Part shown: one piece after another, positions 1-6,049 of the stretch
Layout of the letters: each line of letters starts with the position of its first letter
Position numbering within the stretch: position 1 is the stretch's first letter
Source: Armatimonadota bacterium
GTDB lineage: Bacteria > Armatimonadota > Armatimonadia > Armatimonadales > Armatimonadaceae
NCBI GenBank assembly: GCA_014381035.1
Contig: JACMIS010000638.1
Coordinates: 1-6,052 of the forward strand
DNA: 6,052 bases
Reading direction: 5' to 3'
Translations under genes and position numbers: made by a program
Notes under the pieces: model-generated
The model's input: the letters and a program-made list of their open reading frames with translations, nothing else
The model's database searches: none
What the model was told of the DNA's origin: nothing

Positions 1-10
1 CCAAAAAGTC

Positions 11-39
11 TTGACGGTTCGGTGCGGTTATGGTATAAA
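11..39 (+). promoter_or_regulatory. sigma70-type promoter of the tRNA-Asn gene
   Basis: A -35 box TTGACG (11-16) and a -10 box TATAAA (34-39) are separated by exactly 17 bp. Each differs from the housekeeping consensus at one position. Transcription should start near 45-47, leaving a 5' leader of about 22 nt to be removed by RNase P before the mature tRNA end at 69. This is the best promoter match in the window, as expected for a stable RNA gene. Confidence 0.85.
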
Positions 40-68
40 CTTCTCGCGTCTCTCTGGTGACGTGATAT

Positions 69-140
69 TCCCTGTTAGCTCAGCGGCAGAGCACTCGGCT
101 GTTAACTGAGGTGTCGGTGGTTCGAATCCACCACGGGGAG
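69..140 (+). tRNA. tRNA-Asn (anticodon GTT)
   Basis: The full cloverleaf can be folded by eye. The acceptor arm TCCCTGT (69-75) pairs with ACGGGGA (133-139) through one T-G pair. The D stem is GCTC/GAGC (78-81 and 89-92). The anticodon stem CTCGG/CTGAG (94-98 and 106-110) closes a seven-base loop CTGTTAA with anticodon GTT at 101-103, which reads AAC and AAU codons. The T arm is GGTGG/CCACC around TTCGAAT (121-127), and the discriminator base is G140. The 3' CCA is not encoded, since CCT follows, so it must be added by the CCA-adding enzyme. The gene is a single-tRNA transcription unit between its own promoter and the terminator just downstream. Confidence 0.97.
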
Positions 141-150
141 CCTTTTGAAG

Positions 151-181
151 CACCCTGCGGATTGATCCGCAGGGTGTTTTT
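151..181 (+). terminator. intrinsic terminator of the tRNA-Asn unit
   Basis: CACCCTGCGGA (151-161) and TCCGCAGGGTG (166-176) form a perfect 11-bp G+C-rich stem around the four-base loop TTGA, followed at once by TTTTT (177-181). It begins 10 nt after the mature tRNA 3' end. It should also insulate the downstream membrane protein gene from tRNA transcription. Confidence 0.93.
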
Positions 182-198
182 ATTCGCGATCCGTGTGA

Positions 199-204
199 TA
201 AGAT
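199..204 (+). promoter_or_regulatory. putative -10 element for a leaderless mRNA
   Basis: TAAGAT matches the TANNNT form of the -10 box and lies 8 nt before the ATG at 213, so transcription would start at or very close to the start codon. No Shine-Dalgarno sequence precedes that ATG (ACGCCGCC lies between). No convincing -35 hexamer is seen 16-18 bp upstream, where the terminator's T-tract lies. The right-edge xisH remnant has the same arrangement, which strengthens the reading. Confidence 0.4.
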
Positions 205-212
205 ACGCCGCC

Positions 213-2375
213 ATGTCCGCCCGCCTTCGCGCTACCCCCTCCGACCTTGTTCTTTTTTTCTTTTTCGTTATTGCCTCACTCACAGGTGCGTGGCTGTACA
301 TGCGGCAAGAGCAGATGATTTATTGTTGGGATGAAGCCAATTACACGCACCTGACCGACGGACTGTATAACGCCTTTTTTCCGCACCCTTCCACCGGCGA
401 CCCTTTCGCCCCAGTAGTCGGTATGAAATTCCTGTTTCTGTCATTCGGTCGGGAATATAACAGCCTCTTCGCTCTACCGCTTGTGTTCTGGGAACGGCTT
501 TTCGGAACCACTCGGACAGTATGGGTAATGGGAGCGATGTTAATTTATTTCGTGCCGTACACCGCGATCTGGGCGACTGTGGCGGGGCGGGTGTTTCACC
601 TTTCCACACGGACAGCGTTCTGGTCCACCGTAGGGATGATTGCGCTGTTCCCGCTCACGTATCTGACGGTCCTGCGCGGCTTTCCCGACATCGGAGCCGC
701 GAAAATCTGTGGACTTGCGGCACTGCTTTACCTGCGCGACCCCGACCTGAAAAAAACGACTCAACAGATTGCCATTGGTTGTCTCCTCGCGCTGATGCCG
801 CTTTTCCGGCGGCACTTCCTGTATGCCGTTGCTGCGTTCATGATGGCGATGGTTCTGCAACATGCGGCGCGCATTGTCACAACATTCCTTCGGGATCGGC
901 AAGAGGGTTTACGCGAAGTGCTACCCGTCGCCGGAAGGCTCCTCACAATCGGGTTAACCATCGTTGGATTCTGGCTCGTGTTTGCGTTACCGTTCGTGCA
1001 AATCCTTCTTTCCAATAACTACTTCCACCTGTACGCGTCATACATGCTTCCTTCCTCCAAAATCATCTCCGGGTATGGCTCGACGTATGGTTATGTGCTG
1101 GTGACGTTGGCATGTGCCGGGTACATCACGGGATGGCGTTCCGGCGTTTTTCGCCCTCGCGAAGGCGGGTTTATTATTTTGTTCGGTACGTTGTCCGCCG
1201 TCCTCTGGATCATCGTCGTGCGGCAACAGGCGACGCACTACTTGAATCATTTCAACATCTTTTTCGTGTACGGTCTACTCGCACTCGCCGTATTTGCGGT
1301 AAAATCCCTCGTCGGTGTGATTCGTGTGGGAGTGCTTGCACTACTGGGGATGGCACTGTTATATCGGATGGGGTTCTGCTTCGGAATGGCTCCTGCGTTC
1401 GACAGCCCCGATCCGGATGGAGTGACCCTTGCCCGAAATCCGCCCCGTGTTCGGTCGGATTACCCCGTGCTCAAACGTCTTCTTTCCACACTACGCGCCG
1501 AAGCGGGCGACGGACAGCCGCTTTATGTCGCGTCATCGAGCGTAACGATGGTGTCGGATATTATTCGCAATGGTGAGACCGATCTGTACGGCAAAGGGAA
1601 TGCGCGTCTTACCGTGTTGCAACCGCCAGGGACCGATAGTCGTGATTGGCTCCCGGTGGACATGCTCTTGAAATCGGAGTTCGTACTGTCTGTGATATAT
1701 GTCGTCAACCCCGACAGCCAGAAAGTGGTGACGATGGTCCCACAAGCCTTCGAGAAAAACCTTCCTGTCGCACGCGACTTCGATTCGATTCCCCGCGTTT
1801 ACCCACTGGAGAAAGGGGCAACCGGTAAGCTGTACCGCCGTCTGCGCCCGGCATCGCTCCAAACCGCGTTGAATGAGCTATCACGGGAGGAGGCGCAGTT
1901 CACGACGTTACCTGGACGGCAGAAACCCTGGATATCGCTGGACGGTGACCCCCGCTGGGAACTCAGCGACGATTCAGATCGGTCGCAACGACTGCTTCTG
2001 AAAGAGCACGGGTATCGCCCGGACTATTTGTCTCTCGTCGATGCACGTCGCCGTGTGCTGGTATACGTCGGAGCTACTCCGGAAGCGGGAAAAATAGAGG
2101 GACAGATAACCCTGAACGGGCACTGGGCGAAGCACACCATCCCTGTAACCGCGCGGTGGGTGGACAGCCACGGAGCCGACGCATCCGAGGTGGCGAAGCA
2201 AACCGTTACGACAGGAGCAACGCTCACCCTATCCGTGCCGAAGACGCCATCCGGAGTGACAGGCAAGCCGCGTCTACTCCTCGAAATCATCCTGCCGCCC
2301 GAGTCCGACTCCTTCGCCCCGCCGAAACCGCCCCGGGACGGTCAAATGATCATCGAGCGACTGACAGTTCGGTGA
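213..2375 (+). CDS. multi-spanning membrane protein, putative GT-C-fold glycosyltransferase
   Basis: The product is a 720-residue inner-membrane protein, probably a GT-C-type glycosyltransferase that uses a polyprenyl-phosphate sugar donor outside the cytoplasm. Acceptor and sugar are unknown. Seen in sequence: an N-terminal hydrophobic helix (about 11-29) is followed by an extracytoplasmic loop with CWDEANYTH (D40, E41). An acidic pair at this point is typical of the catalytic loop of the GT39/GT83/ArnT group. Some eight to ten further hydrophobic segments lie between about 104 and 388, and residues 390-720 form a soluble, probably periplasmic, region rich in beta-type sequence that I do not recognise. 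The reading frame is open upstream into the tRNA, but ATG 213 is the sensible start because it follows the tRNA terminator and directly precedes the membrane helix. The gene stands alone behind the tRNA unit, and its last 26 bp overlap the convergent reductase gene. A glycosyltransferase is favoured over a transporter because of the loop motif; the exact family is uncertain. Confidence 0.75.
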   Translation: MSARLRATPSDLVLFFFFVIASLTGAWLYMRQEQMIYCWDEANYTHLTDGLYNAFFPHPSTGDPFAPVVGMKFLFLSFGREYNSLFALPLVFWERLFGTTRTVWVMGAMLIYFVPYTAIWATVAGRVFHLSTRTAFWSTVGMIALFPLTYLTVLRGFPDIGAAKICGLAALLYLRDPDLKKTTQQIAIGCLLALMPLFRRHFLYAVAAFMMAMVLQHAARIVTTFLRDRQEGLREVLPVAGRLLTIGLTIVGFWLVFALPFVQILLSNNYFHLYASYMLPSSKIISGYGSTYGYVLVTLACAGYITGWRSGVFRPREGGFIILFGTLSAVLWIIVVRQQATHYLNHFNIFFVYGLLALAVFAVKSLVGVIRVGVLALLGMALLYRMGFCFGMAPAFDSPDPDGVTLARNPPRVRSDYPVLKRLLSTLRAEAGDGQPLYVASSSVTMVSDIIRNGETDLYGKGNARLTVLQPPGTDSRDWLPVDMLLKSEFVLSVIYVVNPDSQKVVTMVPQAFEKNLPVARDFDSIPRVYPLEKGATGKLYRRLRPASLQTALNELSREEAQFTTLPGRQKPWISLDGDPRWELSDDSDRSQRLLLKEHGYRPDYLSLVDARRRVLVYVGATPEAGKIEGQITLNGHWAKHTIPVTARWVDSHGADASEVAKQTVTTGATLTLSVPKTPSGVTGKPRLLLEIILPPESDSFAPPKPPRDGQMIIERLTVR

Positions 2376-3555
2376 TCTGGAGCAGTTCCGCCAGCAAGTC
2401 CCGGTTGCCGTTTTGCCAGTCGAGCGGCGGCGTTTGCATCTCGCCCGGTTGGCAGATGCGCGAAACACCCGCCTCGCGCAGAACAGCTTCCCATTCCGGC
2501 GACAATTCCCCCGCGACCCCGGCGCAGGACACGATGCCCCACACGGGTTGTAACAGTTCGCGCAACTGTGCCGCGCTCTCCACGGGAGAAACGGTGAGAA
2601 CCCCATGTCCGACGGGCGGGGGGTATGGGATCGTTTCTAACGACGAAATCACAGTCCAGCGTAGAGTGTCGTCGCCGTGGACGATCCGACCGCTAAACAA
2701 AGCGATGTCTCTGGCTTCACGAATCCGGGCGGCTGAGCCTGCGACTGGCGGTGGTAGCCTGCTGGATTGCTCCTGCATTTTGTGTCGCATTCGCCCCCCG
2801 AGCGATAGATCCTCCACGTTTCGTACCCCGGTTGGATGGCGGAGAGACCCGGTGATGTAAAGGATGTGCGGGGAAAGACAGCCCTGTTGATCGTACATCA
2901 AACAGTCCGTGGCGAAACCGGCGCAGGCTTGGAGGTCGAATATGGTGTGTTGCTCGGCAAGGCCGACGCTGACCGCATGACCATAATCGAAGAATGGAAC
3001 GCTTTTCGGTGTTTGTCCCCGTAGTGCGTCAATCGCCGCATCGGAGCCATAGGCGATCACCGCGTCGGCGTTTGTAAGCAGGGCGTATGTCCGCTCATCC
3101 TCGCCGGGGAAGTCGTGGAGTTCGATACGTTCGGCGAGTTTGGCATCGGCTTCGCGCAAGGACTCGACGAAAAGACGCGTCCACACCGTCTCGTCGCGGG
3201 ACAGTTTGACGCGCATGATCCCGACGCCCGCCAGAAGGCACGCACAGAGCGGCGACCAGGCGAGGAGGGGAGTATTCCCGGCGAGAATGAGAGTGACCCG
3301 CGCAGCCCGCGTCTCCGTCAGTACTGGTGGAGCCGGAGCCAATCGGGAGACGTTACGCTCGACGGTGACTCGCTCCACCCACTTTTGTGCAGAACGCATC
3401 CCGGGCAGAAGTGCCGCAAGCGATAGCCGCACCTGATCCCACGGGAACCCGGAACCCTGCGGGGGAGTCCAACCGCTGTCGAGCCGCTTTTGCCAAATGG
3501 TTGCCATCGCTGACAATGCGGCCACCGCTCGCTCCGTGTTCGCACTGAAAACCAT
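2350..3555 (-). CDS. LuxC-family acyl-CoA reductase
   Basis: The 401-residue product resembles LuxC-type acyl-CoA reductases (aldehyde dehydrogenase superfamily), which reduce an activated acyl group to the fatty aldehyde with NADPH through a cysteine thioester. Seen in sequence: a glycine-containing nucleotide-binding segment LILAGNTPLLAW (89-100), YGSD at 169-172, the family hallmark DQQGCLSPH (222-230) with catalytic cysteine C226, and a C-terminal GEMQTPPLDW (371-380) close to the motif that ends LuxC proteins. The length is close to that of bacterial homologues, so the gene looks complete. ATG 3555 is supported by an AGGAGAG ribosome binding site 9 nt upstream. No LuxE-type acyl-protein synthetase, LuxD thioesterase or luciferase gene is present, so bioluminescence is not implied. 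A role in wax, alkene or other fatty aldehyde metabolism is inference. The gene diverges from the ARC-like ATPase and its 3' end runs into the membrane protein gene. Confidence 0.88.
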   Translation of the reverse strand: MVFSANTERAVAALSAMATIWQKRLDSGWTPPQGSGFPWDQVRLSLAALLPGMRSAQKWVERVTVERNVSRLAPAPPVLTETRAARVTLILAGNTPLLAWSPLCACLLAGVGIMRVKLSRDETVWTRLFVESLREADAKLAERIELHDFPGEDERTYALLTNADAVIAYGSDAAIDALRGQTPKSVPFFDYGHAVSVGLAEQHTIFDLQACAGFATDCLMYDQQGCLSPHILYITGSLRHPTGVRNVEDLSLGGRMRHKMQEQSSRLPPPVAGSAARIREARDIALFSGRIVHGDDTLRWTVISSLETIPYPPPVGHGVLTVSPVESAAQLRELLQPVWGIVSCAGVAGELSPEWEAVLREAGVSRICQPGEMQTPPLDWQNGNRDLLAELLQITELSVAR

Positions 3556-3564
3556 CGGGACCTG

Positions 3565-3571
3565 CTCTCCT
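3565..3571 (-). promoter_or_regulatory. Shine-Dalgarno site of the LuxC-family gene
   Basis: On the minus strand AGGAGAG ends 9 nt before the ATG at 3555-3553. It supports that start codon. It is the only clear Shine-Dalgarno sequence before a protein gene in this window; the other three starts lack a good one. Confidence 0.7.
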
Positions 3572-3597
3572 GACCGGGCATAAATCGTCTCCCGCGA

Positions 3598-3610
3598 CGG
3601 TATAATACCG
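3598..3610. promoter_or_regulatory. palindromic -10-like element between divergent genes
   Basis: CGGTATAATACCG is a 13-bp palindrome with 6-bp arms and one central base. It reads as a perfect TATAAT (3601-3606) toward the ARC-like gene and as TATTAT (3607-3602) toward the LuxC-family gene. No good -35 hexamer is seen at 16-18 bp in either direction. If it serves LuxC, transcription would start about 40 nt before that gene. If it serves the ATPase, the leader would be about 260 nt and would contain the inverted repeat. It could also be an operator or a chance palindrome. Confidence 0.4.
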
Positions 3611-3613
3611 CAT

Positions 3614-3714
3614 CGGGTAGCTGGGTGACCGAGTTGTTAGGGTACTTGGGAATCCGGCGTCGTAATCTACCGTTGGTGAATCGCAACCTAGCAACCCGGT
3701 CACCCAGTTACCCA
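3614..3714. repeat. inverted repeat built from degenerate 8-bp tandem units
   Basis: The left arm begins at 3615 (GGGTAGCTGGGTGACCG and on) and the right arm ends at 3713. The first 22 bp of the left arm match the reverse complement of 3692-3713 at 20 positions, and extending inward to 29 bp gives 25 matches. The two arms enclose about 41 bp. Each arm is itself periodic: on the plus strand the left arm reads as five successive 8-bp units (CGGGTAGC, TGGGTGAC, CGAGTTGT, TAGGGTAC, TTGGGAAT). The right arm on the minus strand reads as four (TGGGTAAC, TGGGTGAC, CGGGTTGC, TAGGTTGC). The shared pattern is about YGGGTNRC. A transcript across it could form a long hairpin. No T-run follows, so it is not an ordinary terminator. 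Confidence 0.75.
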
Positions 3715-3871
3715 ACTCGTCAACGACCGGGAACCGATGCGCTCGAAACCGTGTAAAACAATTGTATGCCGATGTTCGCCACAGGGTCGGGGCGAAACAT
3801 GGCGGGAACCAGCCTTCTTTCCGACCTGTTACACAGAGACACATTAAAGAAACGAGTAAGTAAAACAGATT

Positions 3872-5659
3872 ATGGCACGTAGAGATAACGACAGAGAAAA
3901 TTCACGGGCGGGACGGGGACGCGCCGAGTTCACCCGTGCCGCCGATGCGGAGACACCGCGCAGCCTGGACGATGAGGAGAGACCACTTTACGAAACGTCC
4001 ATCCGCTCCGTCGCCGTGGTAGACGAACTGCTGACGATGACGCCGCCGAGCGACCAGAAGTATCAGTACCTGCTCTTGCTGCGCCACCAGATCGAAGTGG
4101 ACGAACGCCAGATGCAGGAAGCGCAAAAGGTCATCGCGGAGTACGACGAAGCGTATAATAAACTGACCGCACCCGCGAACCGCATCGCGACCTTTATGGG
4201 CGAGATCGACGGCGAGGACACGGTTCAGATCGCACTCGGCGACACCGAGTTTATCTCCAATGTGGACCCGAAATACGACCGTAAGGAGAACCCGATTGAA
4301 CCCGGCGACCGTGTTCGCGTCAATGAAGCCTACGCCGTCGTCAAGGGAATGGGACCGCATCCTTCGGGACCGCTCGTGAAGATTGCGGAGATTCTCGACG
4401 GCGGGCGACTGCGTGTTTCTATGGATTCGCAAGGCATGAACTCGCGCATCGTATCGCGGGCAAAGAAGCTGGAAGCCTCGCCGCTAAAAACCGGCGACGA
4501 AGTCCGCATGGACCCGTCGTTCAAGTTGGCGTTGGAGCATTTCGGCGCGAAAGAAAACCGCGAGTATTTCCTGGAAGAGATCAAGCCGATTCCGTGGGAC
4601 AAGGTCGGTGGGCAGGAAGAAGTCATCGGAGTCATCCGGGACGCTATCGAACTGCCGCTGGTGTATCCCGAGTTGTATGAGAAGTTCGGCAAGCGACCCC
4701 TCAAGGGCATCTTGCTGTACGGTCCTCCGGGATGCGGCAAAACACTGATCGGCAAGGCGACGGCATACAACCTGACCCGTGAATACAACGAGCGCACCGG
4801 AGAGAACGTGAAGGAATACTTCATGTACATCAACGGTCCGAAGATCCTGAACATGTGGCTGGGCGAGTCCGAGCGGCAGGTACGGGAAATCTTCTCCACA
4901 GCGCGGGAAAAGGCGAAAGAAGGCTACCTGGTCTTTATCTTTATCGATGAGGCGGAATCTATCCTTCGCACCCGGAACAGCGGACGGTTCACGAACATCT
5001 CGAATACCGTGGTGCCGCAGTTCTGCGCCGAAATGGACGGGCTGGTGTCGTCCGAGAACATCGTGGTCATGCTGACCTCGAACCGACCGGACTATATTGA
5101 CCCGGCGATCCTGCGACCGGAGCGTATTGACCGACGGGTCCGGGTCAAGCGACCGGACCGCAAGGCAGCACGGGAGATCCTGGCGATTTATGTCAATCAG
5201 GACCTACCGCTTGCCGCTGAGGAACTGGCGAAGCACGACAATGATCCCGCCCGTACCGCGCAATCGCTTGTAGATTCCACGATAGCCTACCTGTGGCGCA
5301 AGGACGGCGAGACCGAGTTCCTGGACGTGTTCCAGCGCAACGGCGGCACGCAACGGTTGTACTGGAAAGACTTGGTATCCGGCGCACTCCTGTCGTCGCT
5401 GGTGGAACGGGCGAAGGACTTCGCGATCAAGCGGGCCATCGACGCCAAGCAGTTCGACGACGCCGGTATCACGGAAGCAGATCTGCAAAAAGCGGTGGCG
5501 ATGGAGTACAAGGAAAACGAGATCTTCCCGAAATCGGATGCCGTGGAAGACTGGTTGATGCTCCTCGACCAGGCACCGGAAAACGTCGCGGACGTAAAAC
5601 CGATCCGCGCCGCGACTCGCGGTCAGGGGTCGGCAAAAGCTCCGACCGGCGTGATCTAA
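3872..5659 (+). CDS. arc: ARC/Mpa-type proteasomal AAA+ ATPase homologue
   Basis: The 595-residue product has the architecture of ARC/Mpa, the hexameric ATPases that unfold substrates for the bacterial 20S proteasome. Seen in sequence: a basic, disordered N-terminus (1-35), a predicted coiled coil (about 61-98), two OB-like beta domains (about 102-160 and 166-215), then one AAA+ module. That module has the entry KPIPWDKVGG (238-247), Walker A GPPGCGKT (284-291), an aromatic pore-loop segment MWLGE (328-332, W329), Walker B FIFIDE (355-360), sensor-1 N404 and arginine-finger region RPERIDRR (415-422). All ATPase residues look intact, and the length matches Mpa (609) and ARC (about 590). Unlike Mpa and ARC, the tail ends in APTGVI and lacks the conserved GQYL-type motif that docks on the proteasome. 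No pup, dop, pafA or prcBA gene is in the window. The ribosome binding site is weak (GAGTAAG, 11 nt before ATG). It may serve another protease, or act as a proteasome-independent unfoldase. Confidence 0.88.
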   Translation: MARRDNDRENSRAGRGRAEFTRAADAETPRSLDDEERPLYETSIRSVAVVDELLTMTPPSDQKYQYLLLLRHQIEVDERQMQEAQKVIAEYDEAYNKLTAPANRIATFMGEIDGEDTVQIALGDTEFISNVDPKYDRKENPIEPGDRVRVNEAYAVVKGMGPHPSGPLVKIAEILDGGRLRVSMDSQGMNSRIVSRAKKLEASPLKTGDEVRMDPSFKLALEHFGAKENREYFLEEIKPIPWDKVGGQEEVIGVIRDAIELPLVYPELYEKFGKRPLKGILLYGPPGCGKTLIGKATAYNLTREYNERTGENVKEYFMYINGPKILNMWLGESERQVREIFSTAREKAKEGYLVFIFIDEAESILRTRNSGRFTNISNTVVPQFCAEMDGLVSSENIVVMLTSNRPDYIDPAILRPERIDRRVRVKRPDRKAAREILAIYVNQDLPLAAEELAKHDNDPARTAQSLVDSTIAYLWRKDGETEFLDVFQRNGGTQRLYWKDLVSGALLSSLVERAKDFAIKRAIDAKQFDDAGITEADLQKAVAMEYKENEIFPKSDAVEDWLMLLDQAPENVADVKPIRAATRGQGSAKAPTGVI

Positions 5660-5667
5660 AACACATG

Positions 5668-5703
5668 TAAATGGCTTGTCTTAACGGCAAGCCATTTATT
5701 TTT
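5668..5703 (+). terminator. intrinsic terminator of the ARC-like gene
   Basis: TAAATGGCTTG (5668-5678) and CAAGCCATTTA (5688-5698) form a perfect 11-bp stem, extendable by a G-T and a C-G pair to leave the loop TTAAC. TTTTT follows (5699-5703). It begins 8 nt after the TAA stop, which shows that the ATPase gene ends its transcription unit and is not co-transcribed with anything downstream. In the reverse direction the downstream T-run is poor, so it should act mainly on the plus strand. Confidence 0.9.
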
Positions 5704-6034
5704 ATCTGCCGTTCAAGCGGACGGGTTCTACGTTTGGAGATAAATCAGGTGGGACAAACCCGATTCTGCTCTCCTTATTGGCAGATTTCAGTGAGTTACC
5801 AACGCTCTCTAACTGATCTAATGATAAGGAAACAGACAGTGGTTTCTCGCCATTCAGAAGTCCTAAGCGATTCTCTGCGTCCCCTTCGTCCGCGCTGATA
5901 AGCCGTTCCGCACCGAAATCAACAAACAGGTTCTTATCCTCGTATCGTAGCGACAACGGGTCATCCGTTACCGTCCAACCATCTTTGACCAGAGCGTTTT
6001 TGACGATATGATGAAACTTGTCCAGAGCAGGCAT
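5702..6034 (-). pseudogene. xisH: truncated, frameshifted xisH-family gene
   Basis: The first 47 or so codons match the XisH family (named from the fdxN-element excision factor of heterocystous cyanobacteria; fold related to PD-(D/E)XK nucleases). Seen: MPALDKFHHIVKNAL, then KDGWTVTDDPL, then LFVDFGAERLISA, the usual family opening. The frame then drifts into unrelated sequence and stops at 110 residues, whereas intact members have about 135-140. Removing one base (G at 5888 on the plus strand) restores AEKGTQRIA, the family consensus, but TAG follows at once where VEIKSF, with the conserved acidic-lysine nuclease motif, should be. No frame of 5660-5860 resembles the missing C-terminal part, and no xisI partner gene is visible. 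An insertion plus loss of the 3' two-thirds is the simplest reading. The 110-codon frame is still open, so a short hybrid protein could be made. Confidence 0.75.
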
Positions 6035-6043
6035 ACCGCGCTT

Positions 6044-6049
6044 ATTATA
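6044..6049 (-). promoter_or_regulatory. -10 element of the xisH remnant, leaderless type
   Basis: On the minus strand a perfect TATAAT lies 9 nt before the ATG at 6034-6032, with no Shine-Dalgarno sequence between them. Transcription would begin at or next to the start codon. The -35 region falls beyond the window edge and cannot be judged. Confidence 0.5.

Larger units (their letters stand above)
3556..3871. other. 316-bp divergent intergenic region
   Basis: This gap between the LuxC-family and ARC-like start codons holds the LuxC ribosome binding site, the palindromic -10-like element and the 8-bp-periodic inverted repeat. From 3715 to 3871 I see no gene, no strong promoter hexamer pair and no structured RNA. 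A small palindrome ACAATTGT lies at 3758-3765. Open frames crossing the region on the minus strand start inside the repeat or lack a ribosome binding site, and they run in another frame into the LuxC-family gene, so I do not count them as genes. Confidence 0.6.

Noticed and set aside
69..140. tRNA-Asn as the attachment site of an integrated element
   Set aside because: No repeat of the tRNA 3' end, no integrase gene and no phage-like genes were found in the window.
111..212. Upstream extension of the membrane protein frame with an ATG inside the tRNA
   Set aside because: The apparent upstream codons lie within the tRNA and its terminator. The sequence is not hydrophobic or signal-like, and ATG 213 sits directly before the first membrane helix.
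2327..2342. Near-palindrome ACCGCCCCGGGACGGT as a terminator for the LuxC-family gene
   Set aside because: The stem is only about six pairs once a loop is allowed, only TTT follows on the minus strand, and the sequence encodes a Pro-rich stretch of the membrane protein.
2156..2860. 234-codon plus-strand frame opposite the LuxC-family gene
   Set aside because: It is rich in Arg, Ser and Pro, as expected of the complement of a high-G+C gene. It overlaps two better supported genes and shows no family motif.
3353..3844. 163-codon minus-strand frame across the intergenic repeat
   Set aside because: It runs out of frame into the LuxC-family gene. Its regular LGNWVTGLLG-type sequence is just the translation of the 8-bp repeat, and it has no ribosome binding site.
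4330..4899. 189-codon minus-strand frame inside the ATPase gene
   Set aside because: It is antisense to the OB and Walker A regions of a clearly conserved protein, and its Ser/Pro/Arg-rich composition is typical of a shadow frame.
5671..5898. 75-codon plus-strand frame after the ATPase terminator
   Set aside because: It starts inside the terminator hairpin, has no ribosome binding site and lies antisense to the xisH remnant.
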